Shown piece after piece: positions 8,692 through 20,891 of a DNA stretch of 64,000 nucleotides. Where the stretch lies: positions 3,823,908-3,887,907 of the forward strand of contig NZ_LMIS01000001.1 in NCBI RefSeq assembly GCF_001428805.1. Direction: 5' to 3'. Below the pieces are notes generated by a model, which was not told where the DNA came from, did not search any database, and was given only the letters and a program-made list of their open reading frames with translations. Within the stretch, counting starts at the first letter, position 1. Each line of letters starts with the position of its first letter. Both the position numbers and the translations under genes were made by a program. The DNA is from Aeromicrobium sp. Root236. GTDB taxonomy: Bacteria; Actinomycetota; Actinomycetes; Propionibacteriales; Nocardioidaceae.

Positions 8692-9627
8692 TCAGGTTTC
8701 CGCAGGCGTACGCGGATGGGCCCGCTCCCACCAGCCGCAGCCGATCATGACCGCGGCCGCGAGCGCCCAGCCGGCGAGGATGTCGATGACGTAGTGCTCG
8801 CCCGCGTAGACGAGTGCGACGCCCATCAGCAGGGGATAGAGGACCATCACCCACCGCCAGGGGCTCCGCAAGCGGCTGATCGCATAGAGGGCGACGAGCA
8901 TGGCGAGGCCGCCGTGCAGCGACGGCATCGCCGCAACGGGGTTGCCCACCTTGGCCAGCACGACGTGGAAGCCGCCGAGCCCGAGGTCGTCCCAGCCACG
9001 ACCGGTGAGCCGGGGAACGTGCTGGGGGATGTAGCCCTCCTTGGAGGCGAGCCACGGTGGCGCCATCGGGAAGACGATGTAGACCACGAGGGCTGCGTAG
9101 TTGATGACGAGGTAGCGGCGCATCCACGGGATCCACGCCTCACGGTTGCGCAGCCACAGCACGACGGCGATCGTCAGGCCGGTCACGAAGTGCGAGAAGT
9201 AGACCGTCGTGAGCACCGCGTCGTACCAGCGCGGATCGGTCGAGCTGGTGCACGGTGCTGCGCACCAGGCGTCCTGCAGCCGCGCCGTCGGGATCTCGCC
9301 GCGGCCGATCCACTCGTCGAAGCGGATCGGGAACGTCCAGTGCACCGACACCGGCAGCAGGTTGTCGGACATGCCGCGGCTGTAGAGGTAGAGGATCAGG
9401 CCGACGAAGATCAGCCACCAGTCGCGTACGAACGCCAGGTGGGACCTGGCCGGCGCCTGGATGTTCCAGACGATCGTGGCGAGCCACAGCCACGCGAACA
9501 TCTGGTAGGGGTCGGTCGGCACGCCGATCAGCACGATCCACACGCTCAGCGCGATCGAGTACGCCGCGAGGGCCGGGCCACGCCACTGCCACGTGGTCCT
9601 GGCCTGCTGATCGGTACGGGTCGTCAT
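8692..9627 (-). CDS. Membrane phosphatase, PAP2 / AUR1-like
   Basis: 311 residues with about six hydrophobic helices. PAP2 motif 2 is AAMPSLHGG and motif 3 is GEHYVIDILAGW, giving the catalytic histidines and aspartate. The family includes lipid-phosphate phosphatases and phospho-sugar transferases such as inositol-phosphoceramide synthase. As last gene of the polymer operon it may recycle a polyprenyl or lipid phosphate carrier or attach a phospho-glycan. I chose ATG 9627, which overlaps the upstream stop as ATGA; GTG 9633 is possible. Confidence 0.82.
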   Translation of the reverse strand: MTTRTDQQARTTWQWRGPALAAYSIALSVWIVLIGVPTDPYQMFAWLWLATIVWNIQAPARSHLAFVRDWWLIFVGLILYLYSRGMSDNLLPVSVHWTFPIRFDEWIGRGEIPTARLQDAWCAAPCTSSTDPRWYDAVLTTVYFSHFVTGLTIAVVLWLRNREAWIPWMRRYLVINYAALVVYIVFPMAPPWLASKEGYIPQHVPRLTGRGWDDLGLGGFHVVLAKVGNPVAAMPSLHGGLAMLVALYAISRLRSPWRWVMVLYPLLMGVALVYAGEHYVIDILAGWALAAAVMIGCGWWERAHPRTPAET

Positions 9628-11090
9628 GGGCACACCTTCGGGACTTCGGGCAGGGTACGGGTTTGGGTCGTCAGCAACCAGATCGACCGCCCGCAGATCG
9701 TCGCCACCTTGCGATAGCCGTCACGGAGCAACGGCTCCGTGCGACCGGGCTCGATGCCCCAGGAGTTGAGCCCCGACCAGTTGACCACCCAGGTGGGACG
9801 TTGCGGCGAGGACATGACGGTGGCGAGCTCGCGCAGGTGCGGGTCCCTGGTGCGTACGGGCAGGCTCCAGAGGTAGATGTAGGGGCTCGACATGTGCGCC
9901 TCGTAGAGGACGTTGGGCTGGCCGAACGTCACGACCCCCGTGTCCCCGGGCTGCCGCGCCTCGCGCAGCCACGTGCCGATCGTGTGCTGCTGCCCGTTGT
10001 CGTCGGGCTGGAAACCGACGGACCAGACCAGGTTGGCCAGCGTCAGGGTGACGGTCGCGATCGCGAGCCGGCGCATCAGGCGCGGCGACAGCCGGTCGGC
10101 CAGCAGGCCGATGCCGAGGCTCGCGGCGGGCACCATCTGGATCAGGTAGTGCGCCCAGTAGCTGCCGCCGAAGAGGGCGATGACGAGGCTGCACAACAGC
10201 GTCGCGCCCGTGGCGAGCAGCAGCGGGTCCTTGCGCCGGGCGCCCTGCCAGACGGTGAGCGCGGTTGCCGCACCCAGCCCGCTCACAGTCCACGTACCCA
10301 TCATGACAAGCAGACGCAAAGGAGTCGCATCGCTGGCGGATGACCGGATCACCTCGCCGGCTTCGGCGCGGAACCGGATGACGGCGTCGAACAGGTCCGA
10401 CGGCGAGGTGCCACGAGCCTCGGCGCCCAGCAGCACCGCAGCGAGGGTCAGCACGGCTCCCAGGGCGCCCCACGCGACCATGCGTAGGACGACGCCGCGG
10501 GAGTCGCGGCGCTGCACGACCATCGCGAGGCCCAGTGCGAGGGCGAACACGAACGCCTCGATGACGCTCTGCTTGATCGACAGCGCGCACACGGCGAGCA
10601 CGCCGGCGCCGATCGCGGCCGGGACGCGCCACGGCGTGCGCAGGACGGCGTGGAGGGTCAGGGCGATGCTCCACGCGACGAACGGCGCGGCCAGCATCTC
10701 GCCGTTGACCCGCGCGATGCCGAGCCACTGCGCGATGCCGAACAACGCCGCCGCGCCGGCGGCCCAGCGCGCCGCTTGGGCGCCGCGGGCGAGGTGTGCG
10801 GCCCAGGCGGCGCCGAGCACCGACAGCACCGATGCGGCAAGGCCGAGGATTCGCAGGGACGTGACACCGCCGGCCAGGTCGTTGAGCCACAGCAGCAGGG
10901 GAGGACGGTCGACCCAGTAGTCGCCGTAGAGGGAGCTGCCGTCGTGCCAGTGGTTGCCGACGATCAGGAAGCCGGCCTCGTCACCACCCACGTACGTCCG
11001 GAACATCACGACGCGCACGACGACGAGCACCCCGACGGCAGCCGGGATGACCGCCCATGGCGGGACCCTGCGACGTACCGGTGTCGACAC
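9624..11090 (-). CDS. Membrane glycosyltransferase, GT39/ArnT-like (GT-C fold)
   Basis: 488 residues with about ten transmembrane segments. The first external loop carries GGDEAGFL followed by DRPPLLLW, the acidic motif plus RPP pattern of polyprenyl-phosphate-sugar dependent GT-C enzymes. It probably transfers a sugar from a lipid carrier outside the membrane to an envelope glycan or protein. The GTG start at 11090 is 3 nt after the previous stop. The sugar and acceptor cannot be told. Confidence 0.8.
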   Translation of the reverse strand: MSTPVRRRVPPWAVIPAAVGVLVVVRVVMFRTYVGGDEAGFLIVGNHWHDGSSLYGDYWVDRPPLLLWLNDLAGGVTSLRILGLAASVLSVLGAAWAAHLARGAQAARWAAGAAALFGIAQWLGIARVNGEMLAAPFVAWSIALTLHAVLRTPWRVPAAIGAGVLAVCALSIKQSVIEAFVFALALGLAMVVQRRDSRGVVLRMVAWGALGAVLTLAAVLLGAEARGTSPSDLFDAVIRFRAEAGEVIRSSASDATPLRLLVMMGTWTVSGLGAATALTVWQGARRKDPLLLATGATLLCSLVIALFGGSYWAHYLIQMVPAASLGIGLLADRLSPRLMRRLAIATVTLTLANLVWSVGFQPDDNGQQHTIGTWLREARQPGDTGVVTFGQPNVLYEAHMSSPYIYLWSLPVRTRDPHLRELATVMSSPQRPTWVVNWSGLNSWGIEPGRTEPLLRDGYRKVATICGRSIWLLTTQTRTLPEVPKVCP

Positions 11091-11093
11091 GGG

Positions 11094-14437
<3,344 letters not shown>

Positions 14438-14444
14438 CCGGTCA

Positions 14445-14450
14445 ACCTTA
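14445..14450 (-). promoter_or_regulatory. -10 box of the envelope-polymer operon
   Basis: TAAGGT, 7 nt before GTG 14437, leaderless. All five downstream genes overlap or are 3 nt apart, so this may be the only promoter for the operon. Confidence 0.55.
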
Positions 14451-14512
14451 CCGTGCGGTGCAGTGGCCGCGGCCCGCCGTCGCTCCGCTCGTGACCAGCG
14501 TCTCGGCGGTGC

Positions 14513-14518
14513 TACTGT
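14513..14518 (+). promoter_or_regulatory. -10 box of the prolyl aminopeptidase gene
   Basis: TACTGT, 7 nt before ATG 14526. GTGACC at 14491-14496 gives a possible -35 with a 16-bp spacer. Confidence 0.5.
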
Positions 14519-14525
14519 CCGCCGC

Positions 14526-15572
14526 ATGCGTGAGATGTACCCGCCGATCGAACCGTACGACTCGGGGCTGCTGGACGTCGGCGACGGCCACCAGATCCAC
14601 TACGAGGTCTCGGGCAATCCGGAGGGCAAGCCCGCCGTCTACCTGCACGGGGGCCCGGGCGGCGCCTCGAGTCCTGAGCAGCGCCGGGTGTTCGACCCGG
14701 AGCGCTACCGCATCGTGCTGTTCGACCAGCGCGGCTGCGGCAACAGCGTGCCCCACGCCAGTGCCCCGGGGGCGGATCTCAGCGCGGTCACGACGTGGCA
14801 CCTCGTCGCCGACATGGAGGCGCTGCGCTCTCACCTCGGCATCGGCAGGTGGCTGGTGTGCGGCGGCTCGTGGGGCTCCGCGCTGGCTCTCGCCTACGCC
14901 GAGAAGCATCCCGAGCGGGTGACCGAGCTCGTGCTGCGCGGGATCTTCACGTTGCGCCGCAGCGAGCTCGACTGGTTCTACGAAGGCGGTGCCGCCCACG
15001 TCTATCCCGACCTCTGGGAGGGCTTCGTCGCCCCGGTTCCCGAGAGCGAGCGCGGGCGGCTCATCGAGGCCTACAGCCGTCTGCTGAACGACCCCGATCC
15101 GTCCGTCCACGTCCCGGCCGCCCGGGCCTGGGCCCGATGGGAGTCCTCCGCCATCACCCTGCTGCCCGATCCCGAGCTGGTCGCGCACTTCACCGAGGAC
15201 GCGTTCGCGGTGGCGTTCGCCCGGATCGAGAACCACTTCTTCATGAACGACGGCTGGTTCACCGACGGTCAGCTCATCGCCGATGCGCCGCGACTTCGGA
15301 AAATCCCCGGCGTGATCGTCCAGGGTCGCTACGACATGTGCACGCCGGCGACCACGGCGTGGGACCTGCATCGCGCCTGGCCGGAGGCCGAGCTCCGGAT
15401 GATCGCCGACGCCGGCCACGCCTTCACAGAGCCGGGCATCCTCGACGCGATCGTCGAGGCGACCGACCGGCGCCTGAGGGTCAGAGCGCGGCTTCGTCGT
15501 CGGAGTCGCTCGGTTCCATGGCGTACGAGGTGCCGCGGTAGTCGGCGCGCTCTGCCTCGGAGCGGGCGATGA
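14526..15572 (+). CDS. pip: Prolyl aminopeptidase (proline iminopeptidase), extended C-terminus
   Basis: 348 residues of alpha/beta-hydrolase fold. The oxyanion motif HGGPGG is near residue 40, the nucleophile is in GGSWGS near 115, Asp is in RYDMCTP near 268 and His in GHAFTE near 297. It removes N-terminal proline from peptides in the cytosol. Family members end around 310-320; here an Arg-rich tail of about 30 residues runs 92 bp into the convergent transferase gene. The natural stop may have been lost by mutation or frameshift. Confidence 0.9.
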   Translation: MREMYPPIEPYDSGLLDVGDGHQIHYEVSGNPEGKPAVYLHGGPGGASSPEQRRVFDPERYRIVLFDQRGCGNSVPHASAPGADLSAVTTWHLVADMEALRSHLGIGRWLVCGGSWGSALALAYAEKHPERVTELVLRGIFTLRRSELDWFYEGGAAHVYPDLWEGFVAPVPESERGRLIEAYSRLLNDPDPSVHVPAARAWARWESSAITLLPDPELVAHFTEDAFAVAFARIENHFFMNDGWFTDGQLIADAPRLRKIPGVIVQGRYDMCTPATTAWDLHRAWPEAELRMIADAGHAFTEPGILDAIVEATDRRLRVRARLRRRSRSVPWRTRCRGSRRALPRSGR

Positions 15573-17301
15573 ACGCGTCGACCGAGCCCTTGAACGACTC
15601 GAGGGTGCGCCGCTCCGGCGGGCCGAGGAGATAGGTCGCGAGCTCGGCCCGGGGCCCCGCCTGCGTGTCGGGTGCCTGCTGGGTGACGACGGCGATGAAC
15701 TCCGCGATGCCGCGGCCGTCCCGCCCGATCGTCGTGCCGGCGCCGGTCGACGGATAGTCGCTGCGGAACGTCGCGTCGTCGTCGGCGGTGTGGTTGAACA
15801 CCGCGTACGGCTTCTCGCTCGCGAGGAAGTCGCTGACGACGCTGGAGATGTCGGTGATGAGCGCCGACGACCGGTTGAACCACTCGTTGATCGAGCCGCC
15901 CTTGATGACGCGGTGGTCGACGCCCGTGCGGGCTGCTGCGTCGTCGAGCAGCCCGGCGATGCGGGCGAGCACCGCACGGTACTTGGCGTCGCGCTGGCCC
16001 GTGAACGGGTGTGCCTTGAACACGACGCGGACCGGGGGATCGGCAGCGAGCAGCGACTCGACGACACGCACGCCGATCGCCGAGACCGACGAGTACTCCT
16101 GGTCGTGGTTGACGCCCTCCCACGTCGGCGCGTAGAGCACGGTCGGCACGGCCTCGTCACCCAGCCGGGGCTCGCGCGAGATGCCGTGCACCTGCGGTCG
16201 TCCGACGAAGCGGTACTGGTCCTCGTGGACCCCGAGCTTGGACCGGCGGTAGCGGTCGGCGCCGGCCTCGCCCGCGACCCACAGCTCGTCGTACGCCCGC
16301 GAGAACGGGTTGTTGGAGGCGCTCTTGTCGCTGTCGCCGTGGCCGATGAACGCGCTCATGAGCGTCGGCAGCCGCAGCAGGTGGATGTTGTTGCCGGTGT
16401 TGGACGGGTAGAGCGCGACGCGGGCCGACGAGAAGTCGAGCATCAGCAGCTCACCGGGGTCCTTGAGCTCCAGCGTCGGGATCGACGTCGAGGCCAACCG
16501 GGTGAACAGCGGGTGGTCGCGCAGGACGATGAACACACGGCGGTCGAGCGCCTCGAGGCTCTCGAGCCACGTGTTGATCTGATAGCCCGCCTCGGCCGGA
16601 CCGCTCAGGTGCACGACGACCTCGGGCTGGTAGTCGTCGAGGAACTCCTGGATCTGGCGCAGCGGCGCCGTGAAGCCGGTCGCCCGCTTCTGCTGCCGCA
16701 GGGCCCACGACGCGCGCGCGTCGGGGATCGTGACGGCGGCGAGCACCGCGATCGCCACGACGCCGGTGAGCAGGACCGGCAGCCAGGGTGCGCCGAACAG
16801 CACGGGCGCCAGCACCAGCAGCTGGGTCACGACGACCTCGAGCGCCCGGCGGGGCGGCGCGTCATGGATGCGCGGCGAGCCGGGGATGTTGCGGGTCTCC
16901 ATGGGCTTGAGCGGCCCGACCCGGCGATACTCCTGGTGCAGCGCCCGGGCGCAGAGCACGAGCACGTACGCGACGGCGACCACGGCGAACATGCGGACCG
17001 CGTCCTCGCCGTCGAACTGGTCGCTGACCACGAGCCCGGCGAGGACCCGCAGCGCGAATCGCATCGGCATGCCGAACTCGGCCTGGTCCAGCAGCTCCGA
17101 CGACTGGGACGAGCGGACCTCGAACGGCAGCTCACCGAGGACCGACAGCAGCAGGAACGACAACGCACCGATCTCGAGGCCGAGAGCGGCACAGAGCAGG
17201 GCGAGGAAGAGGCATCCGACCGACAGCAGGAATCCGGGGAGCTCATCGGTCCGGCCCAATCGGTGGAATGCCGCCTGAGCAGCACGAACGGGCGAGACCA
17301 T
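15481..17301 (-). CDS. Membrane CDP-polyol phosphotransferase (TagF-like, long form)
   Basis: 606 residues. Residues 1-210 carry several hydrophobic segments and the C-terminal 390 form the CDP-glycerol glycerophosphotransferase domain, with GHGDSDK near 319 and VLYAPTWE near 387. It probably polymerises polyol phosphate into a teichoic-acid-type polymer at the membrane. It is separated from the main operon by pip and has its own -10 (TAATTT, 17314-17309, 7 nt before ATG). The final acidic tail overlaps the end of pip. Confidence 0.83.
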   Translation of the reverse strand: MVSPVRAAQAAFHRLGRTDELPGFLLSVGCLFLALLCAALGLEIGALSFLLLSVLGELPFEVRSSQSSELLDQAEFGMPMRFALRVLAGLVVSDQFDGEDAVRMFAVVAVAYVLVLCARALHQEYRRVGPLKPMETRNIPGSPRIHDAPPRRALEVVVTQLLVLAPVLFGAPWLPVLLTGVVAIAVLAAVTIPDARASWALRQQKRATGFTAPLRQIQEFLDDYQPEVVVHLSGPAEAGYQINTWLESLEALDRRVFIVLRDHPLFTRLASTSIPTLELKDPGELLMLDFSSARVALYPSNTGNNIHLLRLPTLMSAFIGHGDSDKSASNNPFSRAYDELWVAGEAGADRYRRSKLGVHEDQYRFVGRPQVHGISREPRLGDEAVPTVLYAPTWEGVNHDQEYSSVSAIGVRVVESLLAADPPVRVVFKAHPFTGQRDAKYRAVLARIAGLLDDAAARTGVDHRVIKGGSINEWFNRSSALITDISSVVSDFLASEKPYAVFNHTADDDATFRSDYPSTGAGTTIGRDGRGIAEFIAVVTQQAPDTQAGPRAELATYLLGPPERRTLESFKGSVDAFIARSEAERADYRGTSYAMEPSDSDDEAAL

Positions 17302-17308
17302 GCCGACG

Positions 17309-17314
17309 AAATTA
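17309..17314 (-). promoter_or_regulatory. -10 box of the long polyol transferase gene
   Basis: TAATTT, 7 nt before ATG 17301; leaderless. It is divergent from the trkH promoter. Confidence 0.5.
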
Positions 17315-17342
17315 TCACGCGTCCCCGCGGCGCCTCCTGCGG

Positions 17343-17348
17343 TAACGT
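17343..17348 (+). promoter_or_regulatory. -10 box of the trkH-trkA operon
   Basis: TAACGT, 6 nt before GTG 17355; leaderless. Confidence 0.5.
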
Positions 17349-17354
17349 CATCGC

Positions 17355-18710
17355 GTGCCCCGCCCTCGGAGCCTCCGCATCCCTGCCGAGATCGCGCATC
17401 CCGTGCGCCTGCTCCCGCTGACGTTCCTGGCCCTCATCATCATCGGCACGGTCCTGCTGCTGCTGCCGTTCGCGAGGTCCGGCGACGGCTCGGCCGGGTT
17501 CATGCCGGCGTTCTTCACCTCGGCATCCGCCGTGACCGTGACCGGGCTCGCGACGGTGGACACCGGCACGTACTGGACCCCGGCCGGGCAGGGCATCATG
17601 CTCGCGCTCGTCGAGATCGGCGGCCTCGGCATCATCGCGCTGGCCACGGTCCTCGGGCTGTTCATCGGCGGCCGGCTCGGCCTGCGTACGCGCCTGGTGG
17701 CGCAGGCCGACATGCACGTCGTGAGCCTCGGCGAGGTGCGCCCGCTGTTTCGCCGGGTGGCGGTCACGATGGTGTTCTTCCAGTCGGTGACGGCGCTGGT
17801 CCTGACGATCCGCTACCGCGCGCACTACTTCGACGACCTGCCCACCGCGCTCTGGCACGGCGTGTTCGACTCCGTCATGGCGTTCAACAACGCGGGGTTC
17901 TCGCTCAACCGCGACAGCCTCACGAGCTATGCCGGTGACGGCCTGATCATCATCCCGATCTGCTTCGCGGTGTTCGTCGGCGCGATCGGCTTCCCCGTGC
18001 TCGCCGAGCTGTTCCAGGAGTGGCGTACGCCCGACCGCTGGACGATCCACACGCGCCTGACGGTGTGGGGCTCGATCGGGCTGCTGCTCGTGGGCGCGAT
18101 CGCGTTCCTGGCGCTGGAGTGGAACAACGGCGACACGCTCGGCGACCTGCCGTTCTGGCACAAGGTCGTGTCGGGCATCGAGGGCGGCATCATGCCCCGC
18201 TCGGGCGGCCTCAACAGCTTCGACTGGGGATCCGTGCGGCCCGAGACGCTCAACATCGGCGTCGTGATGATGTTCATCGGTGGTGGCAGCGCCAGCACCG
18301 CCGGCGGCATCAAGATCACGACGTTCCTCCTGCTTGCGTACGTGATCCTGGCTGAGCTCCGGGGCGACCCGGACGTCACGATCGGCAACCGGTCGATCAG
18401 CTCGGTCGTGATCCGCTCAGCACTCACGATCGCGCTGCTCGCGGTGATGCTCGTGTCGGTGACGACGCTGCTCGTGATGCTCATGACCGACGTGCCGTTC
18501 GACGCCGCGCTGTTCGAGTGCACCTCGGCGTTCGCGACGGTCGGGTTGAGCACCGGGATCACGCCGCACCTGCCGGCCGACGCCCAGGTCGTACTGATCG
18601 GCTTGATGTTCCTGGGCAGAGTGGGCACGATTACGGCGGCATCCGCGTTCGTCCTGAGGCGGCGTGTCCCGCGGTACCACCTTCCCGAGGAGCAACCGAT
18701 CATTGGCTAA
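17355..18710 (+). CDS. TrkH/KtrB-type potassium uptake membrane subunit
   Basis: 451 residues with the four pore repeats of the superfamily: TVTGLATVDT, NNAGFSLN, PRSGGLNSF and ATVGLSTGI. It imports K+ with Na+ or H+ coupling through the membrane. The downstream trkA gene overlaps its last codons, so the two subunits are made together. The 451-residue length is nearer KtrB than the longer enteric TrkH. Confidence 0.92.
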   Translation: MPRPRSLRIPAEIAHPVRLLPLTFLALIIIGTVLLLLPFARSGDGSAGFMPAFFTSASAVTVTGLATVDTGTYWTPAGQGIMLALVEIGGLGIIALATVLGLFIGGRLGLRTRLVAQADMHVVSLGEVRPLFRRVAVTMVFFQSVTALVLTIRYRAHYFDDLPTALWHGVFDSVMAFNNAGFSLNRDSLTSYAGDGLIIIPICFAVFVGAIGFPVLAELFQEWRTPDRWTIHTRLTVWGSIGLLLVGAIAFLALEWNNGDTLGDLPFWHKVVSGIEGGIMPRSGGLNSFDWGSVRPETLNIGVVMMFIGGGSASTAGGIKITTFLLLAYVILAELRGDPDVTIGNRSISSVVIRSALTIALLAVMLVSVTTLLVMLMTDVPFDAALFECTSAFATVGLSTGITPHLPADAQVVLIGLMFLGRVGTITAASAFVLRRRVPRYHLPEEQPIIG

Positions 18711-19374
18711 GAGCGCAGAGTCCCCGACTGCTCCTGTCCTGGTCATCGGCCTGGGGCGCTTCGGCTCGTCCGTCGCCAAGTCGCTCGTACGCCTCGGGCA
18801 CGAGGTCCTGGCGGTCGACGAGCGGGCCGACATCGTGCAGAAGTTCGCCGGCGACTTCACCCACATCGTCTCCGCCGACACGACCGACACCGAGGCGTTG
18901 CGGCAGATCGGCGCCGGGCAGTTCCGGCGCGCGGTCGTCGGCATCGGCACGGACATCGAGGCCAGCGTCCTGACGGTCCTGAGCCTCTCGGACCTCGGGG
19001 TCGCCGAGATCTGGGCCAAGGCCATCAGCGGCAAGCACGCAGCGATCCTCGAGCGGGTCGGCGCCACCCACGTCGTACGCCCCGAGTCCGACATGGGCAA
19101 GCGCGTCGCCCACCTGGTGACCGGCACGATGACCGACTACATCGAGTTCGACGACGGCTTCGCGATCGCCCGCACGCGTACGCCCGAAGTCGCGTGCGGC
19201 AAGACGCTCGCCGAGTCGGGGCTGCGTCAGGCGTACGGCATCACGGTCGTCGGGGTGAAGACCCGCGGCGAGGACTTCACCTACGCGCGGCCGGAGACCC
19301 CGATCTCGCACGCCGACGAGCTGATCGTGTCGGGTCCGACCACCAAGGTCGAGGCCTTCTGCGCCCTGCCGTGA
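18703..19374 (+). CDS. TrkA/KtrA regulatory subunit of the potassium channel
   Basis: 223 residues: an RCK N-domain with the nucleotide motif GLGRFGSS near the start and a C-terminal TrkA_C domain. It binds NAD(H) or ATP/ADP and gates TrkH. I chose the TTG at 18703: it is preceded by GAGGAGC at a good distance, overlaps the trkH stop by 8 nt and gives the normal KtrA length. A GTG 39 nt upstream would add 13 residues not typical of the family. Confidence 0.9.
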   Translation: MAKSAESPTAPVLVIGLGRFGSSVAKSLVRLGHEVLAVDERADIVQKFAGDFTHIVSADTTDTEALRQIGAGQFRRAVVGIGTDIEASVLTVLSLSDLGVAEIWAKAISGKHAAILERVGATHVVRPESDMGKRVAHLVTGTMTDYIEFDDGFAIARTRTPEVACGKTLAESGLRQAYGITVVGVKTRGEDFTYARPETPISHADELIVSGPTTKVEAFCALP

Positions 19375-20261
19375 AGCCGGCTGCGGACCTGCTGCCGGAG
19401 CGCTGACACGGCGGCCGGCTGACCCGCCAGCACGCCACCGAGCACCAGCACCACACCGAGGAGCTGTGCCGGGCCGAACGCCTCGTGCATCACCACGACG
19501 CCGAGCGCGGTGCCGACGACCGGGTTGACCAGGCCGACCAGCGCGGTCGAGCCGGCCGTCATGCGGCTGAGCCCGTGGAACCAGCAGACGTACGCGAGCC
19601 CGGTGCCGATCGTGCCGAGGTACAGGTACGCCGCGACGTTCGTGCCGTCCACGTGCGGCGGGCGGCCCTCGACGAGCAGCGCGATCGGCACGAGGACGAG
19701 TCCGGCGGCCGTGAGCTGCCACCCCGTGACGGTGATGAGGTCGGTGGGTCGCTGCCAGCGTTTGACCAGCACGAACCCGATCCCCGACACCAGCACGGCG
19801 CCGATCGCCGCGAGCAGCCCGATCGGGTCGATCGACGCGTCGGCGCGCAGCACCAGGAGGGCGACGCCCGCGACACCGACGACGCCACCGCCGATCCCCG
19901 CAACCGTGGCCCGCTCGCGGATCAGCAGCGCGGCCAGCAGCATGACCGCCAGCGGCGACATCGCGGTGACGGTCGAGGCGAGGCCACCGGGCAACCGGTA
20001 GGCGGCGGTGAACAGCAGCGCGAAGAACAGCCCCATGTTGCACGTGCCCAGCACCAGCGCCTTCCACCACCAGGAGCCGCGGGGGAGCTGGCCACGGGCC
20101 GCGACGATGACGAGCCCGATCGGCAGCGCACGGACCGCTGCGGAGAACAACGGCCGGTCCGGCGGCAGGAAGTTCTCCGTCACGACGTACGTGCTGCCCC
20201 AAGCGATCGGTGCGACGACAGTGATGGCCGGAGTGCGCCAGCTCCACGAAGTGTTTTCCAT
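19281..20261 (-). CDS. EamA family drug/metabolite transporter
   Basis: 326 residues with ten predicted helices in two EamA repeats, for example PIAWGSTYV near the start and VGLVNPVVGTALG in the second half. It probably exports a small metabolite or drug under control of the divergent MarR repressor. ATG 20261 lies 7 nt after a perfect TATAAT. The last 30 residues are hydrophilic and run 94 bp antisense into the end of trkA, beyond the usual family end, so the original stop may be lost. Confidence 0.88.
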   Translation of the reverse strand: MENTSWSWRTPAITVVAPIAWGSTYVVTENFLPPDRPLFSAAVRALPIGLVIVAARGQLPRGSWWWKALVLGTCNMGLFFALLFTAAYRLPGGLASTVTAMSPLAVMLLAALLIRERATVAGIGGGVVGVAGVALLVLRADASIDPIGLLAAIGAVLVSGIGFVLVKRWQRPTDLITVTGWQLTAAGLVLVPIALLVEGRPPHVDGTNVAAYLYLGTIGTGLAYVCWFHGLSRMTAGSTALVGLVNPVVGTALGVVVMHEAFGPAQLLGVVLVLGGVLAGQPAAVSALRQQVRSRLHGRAQKASTLVVGPDTISSSACEIGVSGRA

Positions 20262-20287
20262 GGAAGAGATTATATCTTCCAAGGAAG
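20256..20287. promoter_or_regulatory. Twin operators for the MarR regulator
   Basis: TTCCATGGAA (20256-20265, perfect palindrome) and TTCCAAGGAA (20277-20286) start exactly 21 bp apart, two helical turns. One covers the EamA start codon and the other abuts the MarR -10. A dimer at each could repress both genes. Confidence 0.6.
20269..20274 (-). promoter_or_regulatory. Consensus -10 box of the EamA gene
   Basis: TATAAT, 7 nt before ATG 20261. It lies between the two operator copies. Confidence 0.6.
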
Positions 20288-20288
20288 G

Positions 20289-20294
20289 TATAGT
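20289..20294 (+). promoter_or_regulatory. -10 box of the MarR gene
   Basis: TATAGT, 6 nt before ATG 20301, directly next to the second operator copy. Autoregulation is likely. Confidence 0.6.
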
Positions 20295-20300
20295 GCAAGC

Positions 20301-20831
20301 ATGAGCAACGAGGATCACGTGGACGCGATCGTGGCGCAGTGGGAGCGGGAGAGGCCCGACCTCGACTCGTCGCCGCTGCACGTCATCGGCCGCATCTCCC
20401 GGCTGGCCGACACCGTCGACGAGCTGCTGCGCCCGGTGTTCGCCGCCCGCGGTCTTGGCGATGGCGACTTCGACGTGCTGGCGACGCTGCGTCGCAGCGG
20501 CGCGCCGTACGAGCTCACGCCGGGCGAGCTCGGCGCCAGCACGATGGTGACCTCAGGGGCGGTGACGAAGCGGGTCGACCGGCTCGAGCGTGCAGGGTTC
20601 GTCGAACGACGGGTGGACACCTCCGACGCGCGAGGTCGCCGCATCCGCCTCACGCAGCAGGGCATCGCCATGATCGACGAGGCCTACACGGTCCACATGG
20701 CCAACGAGGCGCGCATGCTGGCCGGCCTGACGGCTGAGGAGCGCGCCGATCTCGTACGCCTGCTGCGCCGGCTGGCCGAGTCGTTCGCGGCCGGATCCCC
20801 TCGCAATGCGGCTCTCGAGATGCAGGGGTAA
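20301..20831 (+). CDS. MarR family transcriptional regulator
   Basis: 176 residues. The winged helix-turn-helix includes ELGASTMVTSGAVTKRVDRLERAG and the wing RRVDTSDARGRRIRLT, the classic MarR signature. It probably represses the divergent EamA exporter and itself until a ligand binds. The C-terminal helix region is typical for dimer formation. Confidence 0.93.
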   Translation: MSNEDHVDAIVAQWERERPDLDSSPLHVIGRISRLADTVDELLRPVFAARGLGDGDFDVLATLRRSGAPYELTPGELGASTMVTSGAVTKRVDRLERAGFVERRVDTSDARGRRIRLTQQGIAMIDEAYTVHMANEARMLAGLTAEERADLVRLLRRLAESFAAGSPRNAALEMQG

Positions 20832-20891
20832 CGTGCGCTGAGGGTCCCGCCAGGGGGTGGGGCGAAGCCCTTCTGGAACGGAGAGTTTTCC

